A DNA stretch of 64,000 bases from a bacterium (GTDB lineage: Bacteria; Planctomycetota; Planctomycetia; Pirellulales; Pirellulaceae). Below, one piece after another: positions 44,353-52,546 of the stretch. A model generated the notes under the pieces. The model was not told the DNA's origin. It did no database searches and saw nothing but the letters and a program-made list of their open reading frames with translations. The stretch covers positions 18,756-82,755 of the forward strand of contig JAUIGN010000037.1 of the NCBI GenBank assembly GCA_030430075.1, given 5' to 3'. The first letter of the stretch is position 1; the number at the start of each line of letters is the position of its first letter. The position numbers and the translations under genes were made by a program.

Positions 44353-45960
44353 TCAAGTGCGATCGCCCGTGAAGCGGCGAATCACGTTGGCCGTAATCTT
44401 GGAAACGGCGTCGTCCACCAGGATGCAGGCAGGCCAGGTAATCGAGCCCACGGAAAACACCTCTCCGCCGCCGGGCGTTTCGTAGTGGACGATTTCCGCA
44501 CCCCCTTCGTCCGGGTTCAGTCCTTTGGCCAGCAGACGCACGTTGGCCGGCGACTGGGGAGAGATCTTGTCGGTTTCATGACCCGACGCGCCTCCGGGAA
44601 TTCGTTGATGCAAGCTCTTCGATCCAAACGTGTCGCCCTCCTTCAAGCCCGTGCCGGCAAAGCACCAGTGTTGATCATCAATGACTCGGTACGGGGCCCC
44701 GGTCATGATCCCGGCAAACGTGAAAGCAACGCCCAGCAGATTCGCTTCTGACTCGTGCCGTTTGTCGAACCGGCTTTCCCACTCGCGGCCGTCGTCCGCA
44801 TACTGGGGCTCCGAGTGGCTCCAACGCGTGTTCTGGTAAACGATGCGACGGTCATCCAGAAACTCGACTTCGCAGTTCAAGCCGTTTCCACCCAGGTAGA
44901 TCAGGCGGCCGCCGTCGACGTGGACCCAGTGCTTCAGTCGATCGTACATGGTGCGTGACCAGTACTCCGGGTGAGTGCTGAGAATCAGCACACGATACTT
45001 ATCCAGAGGTACCTGGTCGAAATGAAACTGGGTCTCGCTGTAGTAGTCGTATTCAAAGTTCTGCTGCTCCAGCCATCCCAGCAGCCGCCACTCGGCGGCC
45101 GCCATGTGACAGCCCTGCCGGCCGGCGATCGGATCGGTAAGCTGTTCACCGACGTCGATGTGATTGAATGGATCGGGGCGATCCAGCGAAAGCGGCTGAT
45201 ACGTCTCTGAATCGTACGTGCGATGTTCCGCCTCGGTATACCGAGTCAATTCAAGCCGCGCGTTGACCGTTGGAGTGGGTGGAAAGCGATCGGCGTGGAT
45301 GTAATTACTCCGTCCCCCAAAACTGTTATAGGCATTCCAATTGACGTCGGATGCCAACACGGCAATTGCTGCTGACGGCTCAGGCGGCGACACGACCCAG
45401 GGAAAGCTGAAAAATTCGCCCGACTTCGACCGGGCGTGCAAGTAGTACAACCCGCTCCGCCGCGGCGCCTCGATCCACTGGCTCAGCGAGGCGCTGTGGT
45501 AACCGTTCTTGTTCCACTCGACGCCGCTTTGCGTGTAGTCTCCATCAGGCGTGATCTGCATGTTGGCACGCGGACCGTGTTCGTCAAATGTTCCGATCCG
45601 GCGTACGAACTGCTTCTCTGCGCCGTACCGCCACAGCTCCAGTTCGTATTCCTCGACCGCATGAACCCGAAACTCGGACCGCTGCCCGCCGCTGGTGCAC
45701 TTGGGCCACATGTAGCCGAGCAGCCGATCGGAGAGCAGCCGGAAATGGTGCGGTCGGTCGGGGTGAAGCGTGACGTTGACGAGCTTCGAGCCGAAACCGT
45801 CGCGTCCCAAGACGACCTGGTACTCGCCGGGCTCGACATCCACATACACGGCACCAGAGATGGTCGATCTGGCCACGACGACCCGTTGGCCGCTGCGAAA
45901 CTCGAATAAAGCATCCGGTACCGCAACGTACCGCTCATCACTTACGTAACCTGCGAGCAT
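44353..45960 (-). CDS. N,N-dimethylformamidase beta-subunit-like protein
   Basis: The 535-residue protein starts at the ATG at 45960, with AGGAA upstream. No signal peptide is visible. Residues 1-95 look like an immunoglobulin-type or carboxypeptidase-regulatory-like beta domain. The region from about 195 on matches the large subunit of N,N-dimethylformamidase: ASDVNWNAYNSFGGRSNY, then RVLILSTHPEYWSRTMYDRL and GGRLIYLGGNGLNCEVEFLD. In the known enzyme the iron ligands lie in this domain. Here a Tyr/Glu set is seen in HPEYWS, but the full ligand set cannot be checked by eye. Members without a small subunit are common in planctomycetes and their amide substrate is unknown. It is followed at once by the Kelch gene. 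Confidence 0.75.
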   Translation of the reverse strand: MLAGYVSDERYVAVPDALFEFRSGQRVVVARSTISGAVYVDVEPGEYQVVLGRDGFGSKLVNVTLHPDRPHHFRLLSDRLLGYMWPKCTSGGQRSEFRVHAVEEYELELWRYGAEKQFVRRIGTFDEHGPRANMQITPDGDYTQSGVEWNKNGYHSASLSQWIEAPRRSGLYYLHARSKSGEFFSFPWVVSPPEPSAAIAVLASDVNWNAYNSFGGRSNYIHADRFPPTPTVNARLELTRYTEAEHRTYDSETYQPLSLDRPDPFNHIDVGEQLTDPIAGRQGCHMAAAEWRLLGWLEQQNFEYDYYSETQFHFDQVPLDKYRVLILSTHPEYWSRTMYDRLKHWVHVDGGRLIYLGGNGLNCEVEFLDDRRIVYQNTRWSHSEPQYADDGREWESRFDKRHESEANLLGVAFTFAGIMTGAPYRVIDDQHWCFAGTGLKEGDTFGSKSLHQRIPGGASGHETDKISPQSPANVRLLAKGLNPDEGGAEIVHYETPGGGEVFSVGSITWPACILVDDAVSKITANVIRRFTGDRT

Positions 45961-46022
45961 CAGAGATGGATTCCTGAATGAAGAGTCGCACGAGTGGGTT
46001 TCGAGCTGTTTCGATCACGTCC

Positions 46023-47108
46023 TCAGCGCCGGCGTCGCGGCGCGGGCTGGCTGGACTTCGGCTTGCCGCGCTTCGACGTGCGGGCGTTCGCGATCGCCGG
46101 CAACATGCGTTCGGCGATCGTCGCTGCCGCTTCCTGTAATGCCCCTTTGGCGGCCAGTTGTTCTGCCAGGTCTACGCGTACGGCTGTCTGCCGGTCTGCT
46201 GCCATCACCTGCCCCGTTTTCTGATCGACGGCTTTCAGTTCGAGGCGTGCCTTGACTGAAACGAGGTTGCCCCGCCGGGCGGTAAACTCGGTGAAGCCCT
46301 CGCCGATCAGGCGGATGTCAGCCTGATCCTTTCCGTCGTTCGATTCGAGCACGGTGAAGCCGAGCTCCGAACAATAGCGGATCAGCTCGGTTGCCGCCGC
46401 CGGATCGCGGGCTGTCTGTCCCATATGCTGTTCCGGAATGTGAATCACGAGCGAGGGGCGACGCCCGCCGTTCATTCTCTTCTTCAATGCGGCCAACCGA
46501 TCGACCTGAGGAATCGGCGGCGCGACAAGCTGGTCTGCCTGCGTCGATAAAACCTTGGCGATGCGATCCGCCAATCGTTTCACCAGCACACTCAGTTCAT
46601 CGTCGCTGCTCCCTTCCACCGATGCGCCGATCACGCGGCTGGTTTCCGTACCCATGATCTTGGCCACGAGGTGCCGTTGCCCGTCGACATGCAACGCCGC
46701 GCCGGTAATCAGAATCTTGGCGCCCGTCAGCTGGCCCAACTGATTAGCCTGAGACGGGGAGACCAACCCGGCGGCACTCAACTCCTGCTCGGCCAACAAC
46801 CGATCGAGATCATCACGTTCCACCAGAAACAGCTCGGATCTCTTCGCCAGGTTGGCGAAGAGCAGGCTGGAGATCTTGCTTCGCAGTTCCTGGTCACCCG
46901 GCTCGCCCGCCAGCGCGCCGCGCACTTGAAACGGCAGCACGGCCAGCGGATAGACGTTCCGGAATCCTCCAGCTTCGCCGGGGTCCTTCGTCTTGGCCCG
47001 CTTCAAGGGCTTCGCCGTATCTGCTGTCCCGCCGCTTGTCTGGAGCGAAATGCCGGACATCAGCATGACCAGAAGCATGCACCATCGCAGATCTGGAATC
47101 GCACTCAT
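46023..47108 (-). CDS. Exported CsgG/LpoB-like protein
   Basis: The 361-residue protein starts at the ATG at 47108, after AGGGAG. The leader (LRWCMLLVMLMSGISLQTSG) is a signal peptide, with no clear lipobox at its end. Residues of about 50-200 match the CsgG / penicillin-binding-protein-activator pattern: YPLAVLPFQVRG, LLFANLAKRSELFLVERDDL, LLAEQELSAAGLV, GQLTGAKILITGAAL, KIMGTETSRVIGASVEG. The C-terminal part (about 225-345) looks like a second, related alpha/beta domain, and the tail is Lys/Arg/Pro-rich. Family members form outer-membrane secretion pores or activate cell-wall synthases. The lack of a clear lipid anchor and the second domain make the role here uncertain. It is possibly the first gene of a unit with the two genes downstream. 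Confidence 0.75.
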   Translation of the reverse strand: MSAIPDLRWCMLLVMLMSGISLQTSGGTADTAKPLKRAKTKDPGEAGGFRNVYPLAVLPFQVRGALAGEPGDQELRSKISSLLFANLAKRSELFLVERDDLDRLLAEQELSAAGLVSPSQANQLGQLTGAKILITGAALHVDGQRHLVAKIMGTETSRVIGASVEGSSDDELSVLVKRLADRIAKVLSTQADQLVAPPIPQVDRLAALKKRMNGGRRPSLVIHIPEQHMGQTARDPAAATELIRYCSELGFTVLESNDGKDQADIRLIGEGFTEFTARRGNLVSVKARLELKAVDQKTGQVMAADRQTAVRVDLAEQLAAKGALQEAAATIAERMLPAIANARTSKRGKPKSSQPAPRRRR

Positions 47109-47713
47109 CTTTCAATCTCCCTTCGCTTGCGGTGCCCCAACGTTCTGGACGAGGGGCAATTGTGAAGCAGCCCCCAGGCCCCCGTGTCCGGCGCCGGCCG
47201 CATTCGTTGGCGGCCACCGGACTTGCGGGCGCCCTCCCGAATTGCCACGATGAGCATCTGGCCCACTGACGGGGTGGGGCAACACCGGCGGCCGGCTCTC
47301 CAGGTGAGACGACTCAACCGCCGCAAAGTTGTCGCAAATCGGTAACAAAGTTCCGAGCTTTTCTTGACGAATCTGTGCCACATTTCGCTCAGCGCAAGTC
47401 GCGTGTCTGCGGATCATTAGGGTACAAATAATAATCAACGATTCAGCCCAAGTCGCTGTGCAGCAATCGTCCGCGGTGAGCTTATCCGTCGCGCCTCCCA
47501 TATCCGCCGGAACGCGCGTTTTCTCAGCCATCAACGCAATCGCGGGCTAACGCCCAGCGGCTGATGAATGAGGCGGGCGATCACCCGGCGGCTGACGAAT
47601 CATCCGAGCTTGCGCAGACCGCGGAGCGATCAGCGCCCAAGCTGTTGCCCCCCGTTCCTCGACGGTACAACCTCCGCAACTAAGAATCCCATCTTACCCG
47701 CGAGTCACCTCAC
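47109..47713 (+). other. Divergent intergenic region with rearranged family A repeat
   Basis: These 605 bp lie between divergent genes. GGGCTAACGCCCAGCGGCTG (from 47544) is a reverse family A arm, and CGGCTGACGAATCATCCGAG (from 47589) matches the 3' end of the long copies. No gene is convincing, although minus-strand frames are open for up to 140 codons. Confidence 0.5.
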
Positions 47714-48313
47714 ATGACCAGAATTCTGATCGCTGCCGTAGCCGGTGCTGTGCTCTACTACATCTGGGGCATGTTGGCCTGGATGGCCGTTCCCCTGCAT
47801 GCGCCGACAATCTCCGGTTTCCCCGATGAGCAAGCCGTGACGTCGGTGCTGAGGGAACAGAATCTGCCGACAGGAGTGTATACGGCGCCGATGTGGGAGA
47901 CGGAGGCCGACATGAGCGATCCGTCGTCGGAGTTCACCAAGAATCACTTGTCCGGTCCAATCTACTCCGTTTACTACCGTCGCGAAGGGACGACGCCGAT
48001 GAGCCCGTCGGTTCTCGTGATGGGCTTTGTGATTGACCTGCTGGCCGCGCTGCTGGCCGCCATGCTGTTGTCCTGTGCGGCGACCGGCTGTTGCCGGAGC
48101 TATGGCTATCGCGTCGGATTCGTCGTTGGCATGGGGCTCTTCACTGCCTTGATCGGCCACGCATCGTACTGGAACTGGATGCATTTTCCACTCGATTACA
48201 CGGTAGCGTTTGTGATCGATAATGTTGTCGGTTGGACGCTGGCCGGCCTGGCGATGGCCGCGATTGTGAAACCGGCGGCCTGTGCGCCGGTAAAGCCGGA
48301 GGGCGCCGCTTGA
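47714..48313 (+). CDS. Small integral membrane protein of unknown function
   Basis: This 199-residue protein has four likely membrane segments: ILIAAVAGAVLYYIWGMLAW at the N-terminus, then VMGFVIDLLAALLAAMLLSC, VGFVVGMGLFTALIGHASYW and VAFVIDNVVGWTLAGLAMAA. Between the first and second is a soluble loop of about 70 residues (PDEQAVTSVL..., SSEFTKNHLSGPIYSVYYRR). The His and Trp residues in GHASYWNWMHFPLDY may matter functionally. The layout fits a small conserved bacterial membrane-protein family that I cannot name. It has no strong ribosome binding site and no same-strand partner. Confidence 0.7.
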   Translation: MTRILIAAVAGAVLYYIWGMLAWMAVPLHAPTISGFPDEQAVTSVLREQNLPTGVYTAPMWETEADMSDPSSEFTKNHLSGPIYSVYYRREGTTPMSPSVLVMGFVIDLLAALLAAMLLSCAATGCCRSYGYRVGFVVGMGLFTALIGHASYWNWMHFPLDYTVAFVIDNVVGWTLAGLAMAAIVKPAACAPVKPEGAA

Positions 48314-48370
48314 GCCGGCTGTAAATCGTGCGCGCGACAGCATCCAAATTGCCGCCTTTCCCGACTCAGT

Positions 48371-48490
48371 CATCAACGGCTGAGCGTTAACCCCGGAACA
48401 TTCATCAGCCGCTGGGCGTTAGCCCCGGTTCCACCGAAACTGCACCACCCGGACGTTAGCGCATTCCGGCTTCTGCGCGCGGCGCCAATC
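48371..48490 (+). repeat. Family A repeat, short copy preceded by a half copy
   Basis: TCATCAGCCGCTGGGCGTTA starts at 48402; the opposing arm (GACGTTAGCGCATTCCGGCT) is near 48452. A degenerate half copy (CATCAACGGCTGAGCGTTAA) precedes it at 48371. The 3' part of the long copies is missing. Confidence 0.7.
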
Positions 48491-48553
48491 ACAACCCGCC
48501 CGCCGTTGCGGATGGTCCGCTCGTGAGGCCGGTGTCGTCGACCCTTCCCAGCG

Positions 48554-49468
48554 TCAACGTCCCTTCCAGTCGATTCCCGACAGTGACGCGAGGGCGAGCT
48601 GCAGGGCATGGGTTCCATCGCGACCATGGCCCTGCGCCTGCAGCGCCAGGTAGAGCTGGTGGGCTAGTGCCAGGCCGGGCAGCGAGAGATTCATCCGCTT
48701 GGCTTCGTCCAGGGCGATTCCCATGTCCTTAATGAAATGCTCGACGAAGAAGCCGGGATCAAAGTTGTTATCGATGATCCGCGGTCCCAGGTTTGCCAAC
48801 GACCAGCTTCCCGCCGCGCCGGACCCGACCGACTGCATCACGGTTTCCAGGTCCAGGCCGGCCCGATGTGCATACAGGAGTGCTTCACAGACGCCGATCA
48901 TGTTGGTGGCAATCAGCGTTTGATTGACCATTTTGGTGTGTTGGCCCGCGCCGGCTTCCCCCTGATAGACGATCGTCTTGCCCATGGCTTCCCAACAGGG
49001 CTGCAACGCATCGACCACGCCCTTGTCACCGCCGATCATGATCGAGAGGCGTGCTTCACGGGCACCGACGTCTCCGCCGGAGACGGGCGCGTCGATGCTG
49101 GTTACGCCCTGGGCGGCCGCCGCGGCGGCGATCTCTACTGCCAGGGACGGTTCGCTGGTCGTCATATCGACCAGGACATTCCCGGCCTTGCTGCCGGCCA
49201 GGGCGCCGTCGGTACCAAGCATGACTTCGCGGACGTCGCTGGGGAAGCCGACGATGGCAAAGACGACATCACTCTGTTCGGCGACGGCTTTCGGAGTGTC
49301 GGCCCAGGCGGCTCCCTTGGCCAGCAGGCCATCCGCTTTGCCCTTGGTCCGCGTGTACACGGTGGCCGAAAAACCTTTGTCGATCAGGTGCCCGCACATG
49401 CTCGAACCCATCACGCCGACACCGATCCAGCCGATTTTGGTTTCTCCGGGGACAATCTTTACAGACAT
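48554..49468 (-). CDS. NAD(P)-dependent beta-hydroxyacid dehydrogenase (GarR/HIBADH family)
   Basis: This 304-residue protein has the normal length for the family, and its start is supported by AAGGAA before the ATG at 49468. The N-terminal Rossmann domain opens with IGWIGVGVMGSSMCGHLIDK (GxGxMG, 16-21). The substrate-binding signature is DAPVSGGDVGAREARLSIMI. The catalytic Lys179 lies in GQHTKMVNQTLIATNM, and an all-helical C-terminal domain follows (WSLANLGPRIIDNNFDPGFF). The family covers tartronate-semialdehyde reductase, 3-hydroxyisobutyrate dehydrogenase and related enzymes; the substrate cannot be chosen from sequence alone. It acts in the cytoplasm and is transcribed as a single gene. 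Confidence 0.9.
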   Translation of the reverse strand: MSVKIVPGETKIGWIGVGVMGSSMCGHLIDKGFSATVYTRTKGKADGLLAKGAAWADTPKAVAEQSDVVFAIVGFPSDVREVMLGTDGALAGSKAGNVLVDMTTSEPSLAVEIAAAAAAQGVTSIDAPVSGGDVGAREARLSIMIGGDKGVVDALQPCWEAMGKTIVYQGEAGAGQHTKMVNQTLIATNMIGVCEALLYAHRAGLDLETVMQSVGSGAAGSWSLANLGPRIIDNNFDPGFFVEHFIKDMGIALDEAKRMNLSLPGLALAHQLYLALQAQGHGRDGTHALQLALASLSGIDWKGR

Positions 49469-49675
49469 GGTTAAATTCCTTGCAACGAAAGTTCAGGTAG
49501 ATGGAATGGTAATGGAGTGGGGCCGGCAGCGTGGTCAGACGAGCCGACGCCAGAATGTTGCCTTCCGCGGCCACGAGCTCAACTGGGGGGAGCCGAAGGC
49601 GTTCTTGGTGAGTCGAAGTTCAGCGACCAACGGAAACGGTTGCACCTGCCGCGAGCGTTGGCCTGGATTCGAAAC

Positions 49676-49835
49676 ATCGTCGGCCGCTCGGCGTTCGCCC
49701 CGGTTCCTTTGATGGCTGAGCAAACCGGGTGTTAACGTGTTCCGGTTGCTATGCGCGGCGCCCAGAGTTAGCTCATCACCTACGGCGACGACAACGCGTT
49801 TTGCACTGCATCGTTGTTCGTACATGAAGGATCCG
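49676..49835 (+). repeat. Family A repeat, degenerate long copy
   Basis: TCGGCGTTCGCCCCGGTTCC (from 49687), GGGTGTTAACGTGTTCCGG and ATGCGCGGCG, then TTGTTCGTACATGAAGGATC follow the block order of the long copies at 801 and 55179. Many substitutions are present. The remainder of the 49469-49872 gap shows no gene. Confidence 0.55.
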
Positions 49836-49872
49836 AATCAACCGGCCATTGGCCCGCCGCGGTTCTGCCTCG

Positions 49873-50382
49873 CTAAAGGTCGTCCGGTCTCCGCAGCACT
49901 TCGCCGAGTACGATGGCGTCGCGAATGCTACCTGGCGAACTCAAGAGCCTGCGGATGTTGAACGCCGCGCGTTGGCCGGGTCCCGCGGCGCCCGGCCGAC
50001 GCTCTCCATCATCGTCCAGCGTCGACTCGCTGGCTCGGCTGGTGGGCGCACCAAGCTCACCCAACTTGTGCTCGAAGATCTCCTGCATGTGGGCTTCCAT
50101 CCGATCGTCGGCATGATCGATGACTTCGCCCAGATGAGAGATGCGTTCGCCGAAATCTGCGGTATTGATATGCTGCGAGACATGGGCGCCGACATCTGGC
50201 CCGCTGAGGATTCCCGGATCCTCGACGGGATACGCGTCGACAATCTCCGTGTCGACCACGTCGTCATCGTCCAAGATCTCCAGATCGGGTGGGAACGGCA
50301 CTGGGCGGCTGACCGGAGGAGGGCCTTGGGGCGCGCGTCGTTGTGCGGCGCGTCGCAGGAAGTCTTCGATGTCACCGGCCAT
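49873..50382 (-). CDS. Small acidic protein of the NfeD-FloA operon
   Basis: The 169-residue protein starts at the ATG at 50382, 185 bp after the FloA stop on the same strand. It is soluble-looking, with no signal peptide. It begins AGDIEDFLRRAAQRRAPQGP, has a Pro-rich stretch and then a strongly acidic segment (DLEILDDDDVVDTEIVDAYP). A helical central part follows (FGERISHLGEVIDHADDRME, AHMQEIFEHKLGEL) and the end is variable. I recall similar proteins beside floA in other planctomycetes. It may be an accessory factor of the membrane microdomain system, but this rests on position only. Confidence 0.6.
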   Translation of the reverse strand: MAGDIEDFLRRAAQRRAPQGPPPVSRPVPFPPDLEILDDDDVVDTEIVDAYPVEDPGILSGPDVGAHVSQHINTADFGERISHLGEVIDHADDRMEAHMQEIFEHKLGELGAPTSRASESTLDDDGERRPGAAGPGQRAAFNIRRLLSSPGSIRDAIVLGEVLRRPDDL

Positions 50383-50567
50383 GGGATCCCCGCTCGCTGG
50401 TACTTGATTGAGTCTGTCTTATCCGGCCGCTTGACGGCTCGCCGGCCACGGAACTCACCGGCCACGGTGACCGGCCGACAGCCTGGGCAAGCAATCCATT
50501 TCGTGGACCCGCTGCCTGGATGCGCCTGACTTGGATACCGGTGTCCGGCGACCGGGATCGACCGATA

Positions 50568-51599
50568 TCACGAACTGCCGCTGGAGGCCGCGATCGCTTT
50601 CCGCATGTCCGTGTCGCTCTGCACATTTCGTAACTTGTAGTAGTCACCGACGGAGAGATTGCCGTTCCGGAAAGACTCGGCCATCGCTCGCGGCACTTCC
50701 GCTTCGGCATCGACAAGGGCCGCGCGACTTTTTTCGATATCGGCCAGCTTTTCCCGTTCGGCCGCCACCGCCATCGCCCGGCGACCTTCCGCTCGGGCTT
50801 GGGCCACGCGGGTATCGGCTTCCGCCTGGTCGGCTTGCAGGCGCGCCCCGATGTTTTGTCCCACGTCGATATCGGCAATGTCGATCGAGACGATCTCGAA
50901 CGCGGTCTGCGAATCGAGCCGGCGGGCGAGCACCGCCTTGGTAATCATGTCCGGATTCTCCAGGACGTGCTTGTGTGATCCGGCCGACCCGATCGCGGAG
51001 ACGATGCCCTCGCCGACCCGAGCGACGATCGTGTCTTCGGTCGCACCACCGATCAACTGCTGCAAGTTGGCACGGACGGTGACTCGGGCTTTCACCTTCA
51101 ACTGAATTCCATCCTTGGCGACCGCGTCCAGCGATTCGCGCGGCGACCCTTTGGCCGGGCAGTCGATCACCTTCGGATAGACGCTCGTCTGAACCGATTC
51201 AAGCACATTGCGGCCGGCCAGGTCGATGGCGGTCGCTTCGCGGAATGTCAATTGGATCGTCTTGGCCTTGTGAGCGGCGATCAACGACCGAATGACCAGC
51301 GGCACGTTGCCGCCGGCCATGAAGTGCGCTTCCAGCGCCTTGGTGGTGATCTCGCTGCGGTCGATCCCGGCCTGCACCGCCATGATCTTGCTGCGTGTAA
51401 TCACCGTGGCGTTGACCTTACGGAAGGTCATTCCCAGCAGATCCCAAATGCGGATCCCGGCACCCGTCAACGCCGATTGGACCCACAGTCGAAAGTAGCT
51501 GGCAAACACGGCGAAGATGCCGAGCATCACCAGAATGACCAGCACCAGCCCGACAATAAACGCGATCGACATCGGGTTCGGTTCTTGAGCCCAGAGCAT
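50568..51599 (-). CDS. floA: Flotillin-like protein FloA (SPFH family)
   Basis: The 343-residue protein starts at the ATG at 51599, 9 bp after GAGAGGA. A single N-terminal membrane segment (IAFIVGLVLVILVMLGIFAV) is followed by the SPFH domain (KVNATVITRSKIMAVQAGID, LDAVAKDGIQLKVKARVTVR) and an Ala/Glu-rich coiled coil (LQADQAEADTRVAQARAEGR, RAMAVAAEREKLADIEKSRA). This is the standard layout and length of bacterial FloA (YqfA). FloA oligomerises at the inner face of the membrane and organises functional membrane microdomains. The preceding genes encode a short and a long NfeD, its usual partners, so the operon assignment is firm. Confidence 0.95.
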   Translation of the reverse strand: MLWAQEPNPMSIAFIVGLVLVILVMLGIFAVFASYFRLWVQSALTGAGIRIWDLLGMTFRKVNATVITRSKIMAVQAGIDRSEITTKALEAHFMAGGNVPLVIRSLIAAHKAKTIQLTFREATAIDLAGRNVLESVQTSVYPKVIDCPAKGSPRESLDAVAKDGIQLKVKARVTVRANLQQLIGGATEDTIVARVGEGIVSAIGSAGSHKHVLENPDMITKAVLARRLDSQTAFEIVSIDIADIDVGQNIGARLQADQAEADTRVAQARAEGRRAMAVAAEREKLADIEKSRAALVDAEAEVPRAMAESFRNGNLSVGDYYKLRNVQSDTDMRKAIAASSGSS

Positions 51600-51805
51600 G
51601 GCAGAATTCCTCTCATGAGACGACGGCGAGCCGGTGTTCCAGGCACCTGCCAGATCCGCTTGCCGAGCCAGCCTACGACGTTAACCCCTGCGCGATAGTG
51701 ATGTCAAGCCAGCGGAGGCCGGGCCGTCGCAGTGTCGGCTGCATGGTGGCTCAGCCGGCCGCACACGATGAGCATTGGGCACGACGGGAGATCGCCGAAC
51801 CGGTG

Positions 51806-52420
51806 TCACGGCGACTCGTTGAGATCATCCAGGCCGAGCGATTCGACGGGGGTCGACAAAATGTCGTCGGCCGTCTCGCCCTCCCCGACGACCGCCGTCG
51901 AGCTCTCCGGTTGTGCGGGACCGGCGTTCCCTGCGGCGGGCCGCACGACGATGCGGTTCGTCCGCACATCGATCACCTGGACGGCCTGGTCCGGATCGAT
52001 GGCGATCCCGTTGCTGACCGCGTCGTACTTCTTCCCGTCAATGACCACGATTCCGCTTGGCAGCATCTTGCTCACCGCGTACCCCCGATGGCCGATCAGT
52101 TCGCGCAGGCCGCGGTAGGCTTCGGTTTCCGGCAGCACATCGTCCGAGCTGGCCGGCCGTTTCGCCAGAATCAGCCGTCCGATCGGCGTGTGGGGCCAGA
52201 TCCGGACGATGCCCCAGCCGGCGACCGGGACGCAAACCAGGACGGTCACCATCATGATTGTGCCGGTTTGAAAGCTGTCCAGGAACCCGACGACAATCGA
52301 GGCGATGATCGAGACGACTGCCAGGAAGCTAAGAACGCCGCCCGACGGAACGAATACCTCCAGGATCATCATGCTCAGTCCGAGCACCAACAGGGCGAAT
52401 GCCCACAACATCAGATCCAT
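51806..52420 (-). CDS. Short NfeD-family membrane protein
   Basis: The protein has 204 residues from the ATG at 52420; an in-frame extension to 52537 lacks support. Membrane segments lie at about 5-45 (MLWAFALLVLGLSMMILEVF, GVLSFLAVVSIIASIVVGFL) and near 55-75 (IMMVTVLVCVPVAGWGIVRI). The C-terminal part (GHRGYAVSKMLPSGIVVIDG, KKYDAVSNGIAIDPDQAVQV) is the OB-fold NfeD domain. The last residues are acidic (EGETADDILSTP). It lies between long NfeD and FloA genes on one strand. In this family NfeD proteins associate with flotillins at the membrane. Confidence 0.85.
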   Translation of the reverse strand: MDLMLWAFALLVLGLSMMILEVFVPSGGVLSFLAVVSIIASIVVGFLDSFQTGTIMMVTVLVCVPVAGWGIVRIWPHTPIGRLILAKRPASSDDVLPETEAYRGLRELIGHRGYAVSKMLPSGIVVIDGKKYDAVSNGIAIDPDQAVQVIDVRTNRIVVRPAAGNAGPAQPESSTAVVGEGETADDILSTPVESLGLDDLNESP

Positions 52421-52546
52421 CGTCTTGGCCTTTCCCTTGCGACCCGCCCGCGGGGAACGAGTCTTCAACAACTTCCCGCACTTCCCTGTCGCTGAAAAAA
52501 CGACGTTGCTCTTAACACGTTCCTCGGCAACGCGCATCCCTTCCGC

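Noticed and set aside
47112..47534. 140-codon minus-strand frame upstream of the CsgG-like gene
   Set aside because: Composition is irregular and no domain or start signal is visible; it is more likely leader DNA.
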